Of a stretch of 64,000 bases of DNA, positions 40,712 through 48,651 are shown piece by piece. Origin of the DNA: Sporobacter sp038405045 (GTDB taxonomy: Bacteria > Bacillota > Clostridia > Oscillospirales > Oscillospiraceae); assembly GCA_038405045.1 (NCBI GenBank), contig JBBZIV010000003.1:124001-188000 (forward strand), written 5' to 3'. Below the pieces are notes generated by a model. That model was not told the origin of the DNA and searched no databases. It was given only the letters and a program-made list of their open reading frames with translations. The translations under genes and the position numbers were made by a program. Every line of letters begins with the position of its first letter. Position 1 is the first letter of the stretch.

Positions 40712-40872
40712 ATTTTTTCCTCCTCATAAAAGGTTATTGGTTGGCGTGTTGCGCTTTTGCGTCAGCTGCCAACATGACCCTCGCCGTCACGTCGTCGCGC
40801 ACCCGCTTCGCTGGGCTGCGCTCGGTTTGCACAGTGCAATAAAACGGCATGGGAACATTACAAAATTGTCGT
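40712..40872 (-). other. Long spacer between rpsJ and rplC
   Basis: 161 bp with no gene. It contains a dyad TTGCAC-T-GTGCAA (40829-40841 on the minus strand), a GC-rich imperfect hairpin near 40739-40771 (TTGGC...GCCAA), and the rplC ribbon of ribosome-binding bases AGGAGG. Possible mRNA structure or insertion; no promoter is obvious. Confidence 0.5.
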
Positions 40873-41187
40873 TTAAAGCTTGATTTCGATTTCTACGCCC
40901 GCGGGCAGCTCCAGTGACATCAGCGCTTCAACCGTCTTCTGTGTGGGGCTGATAATATCAATCAGCCGCTTGTGCGTCAGCCGCTCAAACTGCTCACGGC
41001 TATCCTTATATTTGTGAACCGCGCGCAGAATCGTCACAATTTCCTTCTTCGTCGGAAGCGGAATCGGACCGGAAACCTTTGCCTCCGTGCGCTTGGCCGT
41101 TTCAACGATCTGTCCGGCCGCCTGGTCGATCAGCTGGTGATCGTAGGCTTTGAGCCTGATGCGGATCATTTTCTTGCTTGCTGCCAT
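40873..41187 (-). CDS. rpsJ: 30S ribosomal protein S10 (NusE)
   Basis: 104 residues beginning MAASKKMIRIRLKAYDHQLIDQ; also the transcription antitermination factor NusE. PLPTKKEIVTILRAVHKYKDSREQFERLTHKRLIDI is the conserved core. It is first gene of the superoperon; tuf and fus are not adjacent in this window. AGGAGG lies 7 bp upstream. Confidence 0.98.
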   Translation of the reverse strand: MAASKKMIRIRLKAYDHQLIDQAAGQIVETAKRTEAKVSGPIPLPTKKEIVTILRAVHKYKDSREQFERLTHKRLIDIISPTQKTVEALMSLELPAGVEIEIKL

Positions 41188-41502
41188 GTTTTTTCCTCCT
41201 GATAGTACGATTTTTTGATGTTGCGGCTGTGCCGCTAAAAAATCCGTACGGAAGAGAAAATTCTGTACACCGAACCGTGCGTATCATTCCTGCTCATAAA
41301 GCAAACCGGCTTGGTTTTCCGGCCGGTTTGCTCCTGATCATGGCGATATACGCCTAAACAGCACTTTCTCAGCCGCCCGATTGCGTGCCGACACGCGGTC
41401 GGCACCGGACATACTCCCCGGAAGTGACCAGGCAAAGTGCCTGCAATCTCCCGGATCATCGCAGTTTTTGCGCCTTAGAGCATAGTTATCCCATCAGAGC
41501 GC
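41188..41502 (-). promoter_or_regulatory. Structured 5' leader of the S10 superoperon
   Basis: About 315 nt between the promoter and rpsJ. On the minus strand it contains a 10-bp perfect hairpin (arms 41301-41310 and 41322-41331, GCAAACCGGC/GCCGGTTTGC, 11-nt loop) followed by only TTTATG, so at most a weak attenuator; and nearer the gene a long stem (arms 41205-41216 and 41237-41249, one bulged G) enclosing GCGGC-ACA-GCCGC (41223-41235). The second structure ends 5 nt before the ribosome-binding site. A feedback or attenuation role is inference. Confidence 0.6.
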
Positions 41503-41508
41503 CTTGAT

Positions 41509-41537
41509 AGAATATCAAATGAAATGCACCATGTCAA
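41509..41537 (-). promoter_or_regulatory. Sigma-A promoter of the S10 superoperon
   Basis: Minus strand TTGACA, 17-bp spacer, TATTCT: five of six -10 bases and all -35 bases match. It is the only good promoter seen before rpsJ. Confidence 0.85.
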
Positions 41538-41610
41538 TAGGCAATTCACTGTTCTGAAAAGAATTTTTTTATTGTCTTCAAGCGTTCCTGACAGCTTGTG
41601 TTTAAAATTA

Positions 41611-41639
41611 TTGAAATCTGTCATATTTTAATATATTAT
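41611..41639 (+). promoter_or_regulatory. Sigma-A promoter for the zinc-ribbon membrane protein gene
   Basis: TTGAAA, 17-bp spacer, TATTAT on the plus strand, in very AT-rich DNA, about 44 bp upstream of the start codon at 41683. Confidence 0.8.
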
Positions 41640-41682
41640 ACAATTAATAGATGCATTTACCAACAGCATCAAGGAGGCTCTA

Positions 41683-42666
41683 ATGAAGCGATTGATGGCG
41701 TATTTTAGCATTCTCATGATACTCTGCTGTTCAACAATATCATCGTCTATCGCGGCAGATGCCCCATCTTACAGGCTGGATGCTCTCGGTTTGACGGTCA
41801 AAATCCCTGAGAATTATTATGTCTTGACGCGTGATTTTGATCTGAACGATTCCAAGCTGCAGGAACTCGGTCTTGACGGCAGTGCGTTCGCCGACTATAT
41901 GGACAGACAAAACATCTACCTAAATGCGCTCGGTTCTGATGAAACTGAAATTTTGTTTACGATGCCGCAAAACACCTCCGGCACTTTACCCGACTACAGC
42001 TTAATGTCGGACGAAAAGCTGCTCGCGATTACGAACGACATCGTCTCCGAATTTGAAAATATAGGTGGTTACGACGTGACGGTCGATGTCTACCATCATC
42101 CTCAGACAAAATTTTTGCAGATACATTTCACGCAGCTGTTGAACGATATCGATACATACAATAGCGAGTATTTCACAGTTATTAACAACAGACAAATCGT
42201 CATAGTGTTAAAGAACTACGGGCAGCCCGTGACGGACACACAAGAAACGTTGCTGCGGCAGGTCGTGGACGGCGTGGCATTCGATGCGCCGCTTTCTTTT
42301 AATAACATCCAGCGCAATGGCCTGAACTTGTTTGGCATTAATGTTGGCCAGGTGCTTTTATATGGGCTGGTCGGGGCATGCTCCGGCGGCATCCTCATAA
42401 TTATTCGCGCCATTGGAAAGAAATCACGCCAGCGCAGGGCCACGACTGCACCGCATTGGTCATCTGCGCCGCCAGGTCAGCAAAATTCGCTCCATAATAC
42501 GATTGCCTCTCCTTCTGAGGAAAGATCATCAACTACTTATCGAGGCCAGCATCCTGTTTCGCGTCCCGTCAGCGCCAATCACGAACAGGCGCTGTGCCCA
42601 AACTGTCTGGCGTACAATTGGCGTGGTGATGACAGATGTGCATCTTGCGGTACACCCTTAAATTAA
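41683..42666 (+). CDS. Exported/membrane protein with C-terminal zinc ribbon, unknown function
   Basis: 327 residues: signal peptide (1-25, likely cut after SSIAA), an extracytoplasmic domain (about 26-220) with beta-rich features (YRLDALGLTVKIPENYYVLTRDF), one TM helix (about 221-245, VGQVLLYGLVGACSGGILIIIRAI), a basic/Ser-Pro-rich cytoplasmic linker, and a CPNCLAYN...CASCG zinc ribbon at residues about 305-325. The outside domain resembles PsbP/DUF-type proteins of clostridia in general look only. AAGGAGG is 5 bp before the ATG. Monocistronic. Function not recognised. Confidence 0.75.
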   Translation: MKRLMAYFSILMILCCSTISSSIAADAPSYRLDALGLTVKIPENYYVLTRDFDLNDSKLQELGLDGSAFADYMDRQNIYLNALGSDETEILFTMPQNTSGTLPDYSLMSDEKLLAITNDIVSEFENIGGYDVTVDVYHHPQTKFLQIHFTQLLNDIDTYNSEYFTVINNRQIVIVLKNYGQPVTDTQETLLRQVVDGVAFDAPLSFNNIQRNGLNLFGINVGQVLLYGLVGACSGGILIIIRAIGKKSRQRRATTAPHWSSAPPGQQNSLHNTIASPSEERSSTTYRGQHPVSRPVSANHEQALCPNCLAYNWRGDDRCASCGTPLN

Positions 42667-42691
42667 GTAATACCCCGGTGTGTCATAAAAA

Positions 42692-42715
42692 ACGCATGGC
42701 TTTCGCGCCATGCGT
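42692..42715. terminator. Bidirectional intrinsic terminator
   Basis: A 9-bp stem (ACGCATGGC / GCCATGCGT) with a 6-nt loop between convergent genes, with TTTGTTT on the plus side and TTTTTATG on the minus side. Confidence 0.85.
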
Positions 42716-42725
42716 TTTGTTTGTC

Positions 42726-45152
42726 TTACAGCCCGAACAGGCGGCCGATTTGGTAGACTAGCAACGAGATAACATAGGCTACCGCAAGCTGCCAGCCAAC
42801 GGATAGTACCGTCCATTTCAGGCTGTTCATCTCCCGATAAATCGTTGATACAGCCGCCACGCACGGGACGTAAAGGAGAATGAACACCAGATAGGAAAAA
42901 GCCGACAGGGGTGTAAATCCTGTGAGGGCAGCCGCAACAATGGCACCCGACGCCGTCAGAGAAAAGCCGTAGAACATGGAAAGAGACGCGACAACGGCCT
43001 CCTTTGCGACGATGCCGGTCAAAAGTGCCACAGCCGCCTGCCAAACGCCGAAGCCCATAGGCTTGAATATGGGCGCAATGAACGTGCCGATACCGGCCAG
43101 AATCCCGTCGGCGCTGTTCGGCACCATCTGAAGGCGCCAGTTGAAGTTCTGGAGAAACCACAGAACGATGCTCATGAGGAAAATGAGTGTCCCGGCTCTT
43201 ATCAGGAAGTCCTTCACCCGCTCCCAGACATGGATGAGCGTGTTGTTCAGCGTCGGCATCCTGTATGGCGGCAGCTCCATCACAAAGGGGGCTGGTTCCC
43301 CGGCAAACAACGTTTTTTTGAAGAAGAGGCCGGAGACAATCGCCATGATCATCCCAAGCAGATACAGCGAAAAAACGGCTACACCGGCCCATGCACCAAA
43401 GAAGGCGGCGGCAATCAGCCCGTAAACGGGCAGCTTTGCAGAGCAGCTCATAAACGGCACAAGCAGAATCGTCAGGCGTCTGTCCTTTTCATTTTCCATC
43501 GTGCGCGCGCCCATGATGGCGGGCACCGTACAGCCGAAGCCCATCAGCATCGGAATAAACGCCTTGCCGGACAGCCCGAAATGACGCAGCAGCCGGTCCA
43601 TGATAAACGCCGCACGCGCCATGTATCCTGTATCCTCCAAAAGCGACAGGAAAAAAAACAACAGCGCAATCTGCGGCAAAAACGTCAGAACACCGCCGAC
43701 GCCGGAAATAACGCCGTCTGTCACGAGGCTCGTCAGCCACGGGACGACATGGGCCCCGGCAAGAAGCCCAGCCAGCCATCCGGAAAACGCGTCGATTATA
43801 AACGCCACGCCGTCTGACAAAAATGAACCGACGGGGCCGAATGTCACGGCGAACATGAGAAGCATCATCGCTAGAAAAACAGGGACGGCAAACAGGCGGT
43901 GCGTGGCGATTTTATCAATCCGGTCCGTCATCGTCTCCGAGCTGACGACACCTTTTTTGACGGCCGCCTTGACGACGTGCTCAATATATTGATACCGGCT
44001 GTCGGCAATCAGCGTCTCACGGTCTCCGAGGCCACCCAGCGTCTCATACTCTCCGGCGATGATATCAACTTTTGCCGCCGTGCCGCTGTCAAGCCGGAGC
44101 GCCCGACGGACGATATCGTCGCCCTCTAAAAGCTTGATGGACGCCCAGTGCGCCGGTATATTGGCCGCATAAGCGTTGTCATGGATCAAGATACCGACCC
44201 TATGATGAATTTCATGCGTGAGGCAGTCGTATAAGTCGTCCGGCTCAATCGTGTAACCGAGGTGCATCTGCCGGTGCGCCACATGCAGAAGCTCTTCCAA
44301 ATTTTCGCCTGTCCGCGCCGAAATGGGTATGACGGGGATACCGATTTCTTTGGAAAGGCGGAGAACGTCAATCACGTCACCGTTTTTCCGCGCCTCGTCC
44401 ATGAAATTGAGGGCCATGACCATCGGACGCTCCAGCTCGAGCAGCTGAACGGTGAGGTACATGTTCCGTTCCAGATTCGTGGCGTCGACAATGTTGATGA
44501 TGGCGTCCGGCCGTTTGTCCGCCTCGCCGCCGATGATGTAGTCGCGCGCGACAAGCTCTTCAAGTGAATATGGCGAGAGAGAATAGATACCCGGCAGATC
44601 GACAACGGTAATCTCCCTGTCTCCCAACGTGGCAACGCCCTCTTTTTTTTCAACCGTTACGCCGGGCCAGTTGCCGACATATTGGTTTGAGCCCGTCAGG
44701 GCGTTAAAAAGTGTCGTTTTGCCGCAGTTGGGGTTGCCGACAAGCGCAATGCTCATTCGCCGCGTGTCATGGACAAACGTATCGTACGGCGCGGCGTGGT
44801 TGTTCAGCTCATGCTCGTGCTCCAGGCGCATGCGCCGGAGTGTTTCGGGGTCAAGCGCCCGTGCGCTGTAGCTCGTGAAGGACGATGTTTTCTTCCGGCG
44901 CGCTGGCAGCGCATCGCCAACACTGATCTGCGCGGCGTCCTCCCGCCGGAGAGAGAGCTCGTAGCCGCGAATGCGCACCTCAACAGGGTCGCCGAACGGT
45001 GCAATCCGCTTGACGGTCACGCGTGTGCCAGGCGTCAGGCCCATATCGACGAGCCGCCGCTTAACGGCGCCCGACTGGCCGCCGACCGATAAAATGACGG
45101 CGCTCTGCCCCGGTACAACGCCGTTTAATGTTTTTTCAAGTTTTTCCGCCAT
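42726..45152 (-). CDS. feoB: Ferrous iron transporter, FeoA-FeoB fusion
   Basis: 808 residues. Residues about 8-82 are a FeoA SH3-like domain (VKRRLVDMGLTPGTRVTVKRIAPFGDP); residues about 132-300 are the FeoB G domain with G1 GNPNCGKTT (139-147), G3 VVDLPGIYSLS, NATNLERN and an NKxD-like ALNFMDEA; then a guanine-dissociation-inhibitor-like helical part and about eight TM helices with two Gate motifs (PVFLAMMLLMFAV and VLWFLQNF regions). It imports Fe2+ under anaerobic conditions. AGGAG precedes the ATG. Last gene of an operon with ychF and a DUF1624 gene. Confidence 0.96.
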   Translation of the reverse strand: MAEKLEKTLNGVVPGQSAVILSVGGQSGAVKRRLVDMGLTPGTRVTVKRIAPFGDPVEVRIRGYELSLRREDAAQISVGDALPARRKKTSSFTSYSARALDPETLRRMRLEHEHELNNHAAPYDTFVHDTRRMSIALVGNPNCGKTTLFNALTGSNQYVGNWPGVTVEKKEGVATLGDREITVVDLPGIYSLSPYSLEELVARDYIIGGEADKRPDAIINIVDATNLERNMYLTVQLLELERPMVMALNFMDEARKNGDVIDVLRLSKEIGIPVIPISARTGENLEELLHVAHRQMHLGYTIEPDDLYDCLTHEIHHRVGILIHDNAYAANIPAHWASIKLLEGDDIVRRALRLDSGTAAKVDIIAGEYETLGGLGDRETLIADSRYQYIEHVVKAAVKKGVVSSETMTDRIDKIATHRLFAVPVFLAMMLLMFAVTFGPVGSFLSDGVAFIIDAFSGWLAGLLAGAHVVPWLTSLVTDGVISGVGGVLTFLPQIALLFFFLSLLEDTGYMARAAFIMDRLLRHFGLSGKAFIPMLMGFGCTVPAIMGARTMENEKDRRLTILLVPFMSCSAKLPVYGLIAAAFFGAWAGVAVFSLYLLGMIMAIVSGLFFKKTLFAGEPAPFVMELPPYRMPTLNNTLIHVWERVKDFLIRAGTLIFLMSIVLWFLQNFNWRLQMVPNSADGILAGIGTFIAPIFKPMGFGVWQAAVALLTGIVAKEAVVASLSMFYGFSLTASGAIVAAALTGFTPLSAFSYLVFILLYVPCVAAVSTIYREMNSLKWTVLSVGWQLAVAYVISLLVYQIGRLFGL

Positions 45153-45173
45153 TTGGGCACTCCTTTATTGCCA

Positions 45174-45878
45174 TTACCGCAGCGCGAGAATCGCCAGAAC
45201 CGCTCCGTACAGAATCGGCTGATGCAGCAGATAAATCAGCAGCGATCTTCTGCCGACAGCCGGTAGGAATGGTACGCTTGTTTCATAAAACCAGCCGGGC
45301 AGCCGATGCGCCACAACGTAGAAGCCCGCCCACGTTCCGAAAAGAAAGACGAACAGCCACGGGAACAGGGGGAAATAATCGGCGCTGAAAAAATCCGGCC
45401 CGTACCAGCCGAACATCCACAGATATGGGACGTTGATCGGCATCAATCGGACGGCCAGCGCACTTATGATAATCATAATCGTATAGAAAAACGGTGCCAA
45501 AAGCCTTGGGATACTGTCCCAGACTTTTCGCGTCAGCCCATAGAAAACCATACAGAAGCCCAATAGGTGCAAAACGCCAAAACGGATCGGCTCATTAACA
45601 AACGGCAGCGACGTGACGATTGTGAGAACCATCGCCAGCGCGAACACCTTGACGCCGCGTTTTATATTGTTTCTGGAAAATTGTGAAGACACGCCGGAGA
45701 GAAAAATAAATACCCCTGCAAAAATTTCATGCAGAAAGTTGAAAACAGGGTTTGAAAATAGCCAAACAGGCGCGTCTAAAAACGTCACGAGGTCGAATAG
45801 CAGATGATGGATCACCATTAAAATGACAGCGAGCCCCCGCAGGGCGTCAATAAGGTCAATCCGTCGCTGCGTCGTCAT
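45174..45878 (-). CDS. DUF1624 / heparan N-acetyltransferase-like membrane protein
   Basis: 234 residues, about six to seven TM helices. The N-terminal RIDLIDALRGLAVILMVIHHLLFDLVTF (Arg-x-x-x-x-D..RG plus His pair) is the hallmark of the acyltransferase-3/HGSNAT clan, in which the histidine takes part in membrane acetyl transfer. RSLLIYLLHQPILYG near the end is also typical. Substrate unknown. Its start overlaps the ychF stop, and feoB follows 21 bp later. Confidence 0.8.
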   Translation of the reverse strand: MTTQRRIDLIDALRGLAVILMVIHHLLFDLVTFLDAPVWLFSNPVFNFLHEIFAGVFIFLSGVSSQFSRNNIKRGVKVFALAMVLTIVTSLPFVNEPIRFGVLHLLGFCMVFYGLTRKVWDSIPRLLAPFFYTIMIIISALAVRLMPINVPYLWMFGWYGPDFFSADYFPLFPWLFVFLFGTWAGFYVVAHRLPGWFYETSVPFLPAVGRRSLLIYLLHQPILYGAVLAILALR

Positions 45879-46969
45879 ACATTAAACCGGAACGTAACAA
45901 TATCGCCGTCTTTCATCACGTATTCTTTACCCTCCGAGCGGATAAGGCCGCGTTCCCGGGCGGCGGCCATCGTCGTGGATGCTTTTAAGTCATCGAAGGC
46001 GACGATCTCGGCCCGGATAAAGCCGCGCTCAAAGTCAGAATGGATTTTCCCGGCCGCCTGCGGCGCTTTTGTACCGTTTCGAATCGTCCACGCCCGCACC
46101 TCGTCGGACCCAGCCGTTAAAAACGAAATAAGGCCCAAAAGACTGTAGGAACAGCGGATTAGCCTGTCAAGCCCCGATTCCTTCATGCCAAGCTCTTCGA
46201 GAAAAAGCTGTTTATCCGCATCATCGAGCTGGGCAATTTCCTGCTCTGTTTTGGCGCATATCGGCAGAACCTGCGCCCCTTCGGCGTCAGCATATGCTTT
46301 GACGGTTTGGTAGTATGTGTTCTTTTCATAGCCGCCCGAGAAGCTCTTCTCGTCCATGTTGGCAGCATAGATGACTGGCTTTAAGCTGAGCAGCTCTGAC
46401 GTGGCGATCAGCTCCTTTTCCGCCGCATCGGCGTCATAGCTGCGGGCGGGCTTGCCGTCATTTAAATGCCGCAGGAGCCCTTCAAACAATTCAGCTTCCT
46501 GAAGAAATTTCTTATCGCCCTTCCCAGCCTTTTTTGCCTTATCAATACGCCGCTCCACCATCTCCATGTCGGATATAATGAGCTCTAAGCTCACGATTTC
46601 AATATCGCGCAGCGGGCCAGCCGCGCCCTCGACGTGGACGATATCCGCATCATCAAAGCAGCGCACAACGTGGACAATCGCATCGGTCGCGCGGATATTC
46701 CCTAAAAATTTGTTGCCGAGACCTTCGCCTTTTGACGCACCCCGTACGAGCCCGGCGATATCGACAAATTCGATAACGGCCGGTGTAAACTTCTTTGGTG
46801 CGTACATTTCGCGCAGAAACAGCAGCCGTTCATCCGGCACCGTCACAACACCCACATTCGGGTCAATGGTGCAAAACGGATAATTGGCGCTTTCGGCGCC
46901 CGCATTTGTGATGGCGTTAAATAGCGTAGACTTGCCGACGTTCGGCAGCCCCACGATACCAAGTTTCAT
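45875..46969 (-). CDS. ychF: YchF/OLA1 family ATPase
   Basis: 364 residues. Obg-related P-loop protein that prefers ATP: GLPNVGKSTLFNAITNAGAESANYPFCTIDPN, the FVDIAGLVRGASKGEGLGNKFL switch, the NMDE sequence in place of NKxD, a coiled-coil insertion, and a C-terminal TGS domain (RAWTIRNGTKAPQAAGKIHSDFERGFIRAE). Linked to ribosomes and oxidative stress regulation in other bacteria. First gene of the operon; no clear promoter seen in the 77-bp gap from degV. Confidence 0.97.
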   Translation of the reverse strand: MKLGIVGLPNVGKSTLFNAITNAGAESANYPFCTIDPNVGVVTVPDERLLFLREMYAPKKFTPAVIEFVDIAGLVRGASKGEGLGNKFLGNIRATDAIVHVVRCFDDADIVHVEGAAGPLRDIEIVSLELIISDMEMVERRIDKAKKAGKGDKKFLQEAELFEGLLRHLNDGKPARSYDADAAEKELIATSELLSLKPVIYAANMDEKSFSGGYEKNTYYQTVKAYADAEGAQVLPICAKTEQEIAQLDDADKQLFLEELGMKESGLDRLIRCSYSLLGLISFLTAGSDEVRAWTIRNGTKAPQAAGKIHSDFERGFIRAEIVAFDDLKASTTMAAARERGLIRSEGKEYVMKDGDIVTFRFNV

Positions 46970-47046
46970 TCGTTATCCCCATTCCGCCGGCGCGCGCCGG
47001 CTGTGTCATACTGTTCTATGTATGCCGTTTCCCGTTGGGAAGGGCA

Positions 47047-47883
47047 TTATTTTGCTATGTAAGCAATGCCGGCAGCACCCGGCCCAACGTGCGTACCGAC
47101 GGTGATGCCGATGTCGCACTCGACAAAATCTGTTATGTCAAACCTTTGGCTGAGATAGGCGATCGTTTCTTTGAGGGCTGCCGGGGCATCCGAATTCCCA
47201 AAGGCGACGAGATGGCTGCGGTCGGGCAGGTCTTGCTGCATCAGATCGGCGATGATCTTCAGCCCTGCCTTCAAGCCTCTGGCTTTCCCGACCGATTCAA
47301 CCTTTCCGTTTGAAATGGTTATAATCGGGTTAATCCCCAATAGACCGCCGACAAAGGCCGTTGTATTTGAGATGCGCCCGCTCATTCTTAAGTATTTGAG
47401 CGTATCCACAACGGCAAAAAGCCGTGTTTTGGCGACGAGCGCCGATATCAGCCCGGCAATTTCCGAAGCGCTTTTCCCCGCATCGCGCAATTTCACGGCC
47501 TCACGAACGAGAAGCGCGAGCCCGAACGTTGCCATACGTGAGTCGATGACAAAAATCCGCTCACAGTCCACCAACTCGCGGGCAACGGCCGCAGACTGAC
47601 ATGTACCGGATAGCTCCGATGAGATGAAAATACCGACTATGTCGTCTCCCGCGTCGATATAACGCTGAAATAGCGGCGTAAATTCGCCGGGCGGCACCTG
47701 CGAGGTCGTCGGCAGCGTGTCGGTCACGGCAAGCTTATCAAAAAACGCCCTGTTAGACAGATTGACGCCGTCAATATAAGACTCGTCTCCGAAATGCACA
47801 GTCAAAGGCACGATGGTCACACCCAGCCGCGCACCGTCCGCCTGCGTCAGGTCGCTTGTGCTGTCGGTAATAATTCTAACCAT
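47047..47883 (-). CDS. DegV family fatty-acid-binding protein
   Basis: 278 residues, two-domain EDD fold that holds a fatty acid (FakB type supplies fatty acids for phosphorylation by FakA). Conserved start VRIITDSTSDL, then TSQVPPGEF, GIFISSELSGTCQSA, the GLLGINPIITISNGKVESVGKARG lid region and GTHVGPGAAGIAYI at the end. ATG 47883 (GGAG 6 bp upstream) is chosen over an extended frame. Its 316-bp upstream region holds DtxR-box-like operators. Confidence 0.93.
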   Translation of the reverse strand: MVRIITDSTSDLTQADGARLGVTIVPLTVHFGDESYIDGVNLSNRAFFDKLAVTDTLPTTSQVPPGEFTPLFQRYIDAGDDIVGIFISSELSGTCQSAAVARELVDCERIFVIDSRMATFGLALLVREAVKLRDAGKSASEIAGLISALVAKTRLFAVVDTLKYLRMSGRISNTTAFVGGLLGINPIITISNGKVESVGKARGLKAGLKIIADLMQQDLPDRSHLVAFGNSDAPAALKETIAYLSQRFDITDFVECDIGITVGTHVGPGAAGIAYIAK

Positions 47884-48019
47884 TTTCGTCTCCTTCAGTA
47901 GTTTTGAGGGAAGCAAGGCGTTTCTAAACACCGTTATTTGAATGATTATACGTTATTTACGGCTGACAGGCAATTTATTTCCGACAAAAACGCAACAGAA
48001 TGATCGGCGTAAGACGAAA

Positions 48020-48074
48020 GTTAGTCTAACCTAACCTCAACTTGATGTTAGCATAAACTAACCACCTCTGTCAA
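48020..48074 (-). promoter_or_regulatory. degV-directed promoter with two DtxR/IdeR-box-like dyads
   Basis: Minus strand: TTGACA (48069-48074), 18-bp spacer, TAACAT (48045-48050). Two dyads surround it: GTTAG-T-CTAAC at 48020-48030, followed by CTAA, which reproduces the inner part and one outer arm of the IdeR/DtxR consensus TTAGGTTAGSCTAACCTAA; and GTTAG-N6-CTAAC at 48047-48062, overlapping the -10 and spacer. Iron-dependent repression by the neighbouring DtxR-type protein is the simplest reading. Confidence 0.65.
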
Positions 48075-48116
48075 CACATAACATTCATAAATATAAAAGT
48101 CCTTCATCCACCTCAA

Positions 48117-48145
48117 TTGCATTACAACAGAATTTGTGGTATTAT
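48117..48145 (+). promoter_or_regulatory. Promoter of the DtxR-family gene
   Basis: TTGCAT, 17-bp spacer, TATTAT on the plus strand, 55 bp before the chosen start codon. Confidence 0.65.
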
Positions 48146-48199
48146 GTGGCATCCTATACGCTGCAGCGCGTCAACCTCTCATCGAATGGGGGATGGAAG

Positions 48200-48580
48200 T
48201 TGAGTCTTCACGAATCGGCAGAAAACTATTTGGAGACTATTTTGATTCTCAGCAGAAAAAACCCGTGCGTTCGATCTGTTGATATTGCAGCCGCGCTCGA
48301 CTATACGAAGCCGAGCGTCAGCGTCGCCATGAAAAATCTTCGGAACGCCGACTGCATCGAGATGGACGCCAGCGGCCTTATCACGCTGACGGAACGCGGC
48401 CTCGCCATCGCCGAGTCGATGTATGAACGCCACATTCTGCTCTCCGAATGGCTCATCTCCCTCGGTGTTTCTGAAAAAAATGCGCTGGATGACGCTTGTC
48501 GTATCGAGCATGTCATCAGCGCCGAGAGTTTCGAGGCCATTAAAAAGCATGTTGCTCCGCATGAAAGGTTTAAGGCGTGA
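48200..48580 (+). CDS. Short DtxR-family iron-dependent repressor
   Basis: 126 residues: winged helix (about 1-65; YLETILILSRK, SVDIAAALDYTKPSVSVAMKNL) and a dimerisation/metal domain (about 66-126). Candidate ligands H78 (YERHILL), C100, E103 and H104 (DDACRIEHVIS); the Cys in this block matches DtxR/IdeR Cys102 rather than the Glu of MntR, favouring Fe2+. It lacks the SH3-like third domain of DtxR. The start is TTG (48200) after GGGGGATGGAAG; no ATG is in frame nearby. feoAB lies about 3 kb away. Confidence 0.85.
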   Translation: MSLHESAENYLETILILSRKNPCVRSVDIAAALDYTKPSVSVAMKNLRNADCIEMDASGLITLTERGLAIAESMYERHILLSEWLISLGVSEKNALDDACRIEHVISAESFEAIKKHVAPHERFKA

Positions 48581-48583
48581 ACG

Positions 48584-48627
48584 AAGAGCGTGTTCCCAAG
48601 GCGTCATACGCCCGGGGACACGCTCTT
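48584..48627. terminator. Stem-loop between convergent dtxR and anti-sigma genes
   Basis: A 10-bp perfect outer stem (AAGAGCGTGT / ACACGCTCTT) with further inner pairing (CCC/GGG, GGCG/CGCC). T-runs are absent after the stem on either strand, so efficiency is uncertain. Confidence 0.55.
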
Positions 48628-48651
48628 AAAAATATCGGTAGTCAGCGCATA

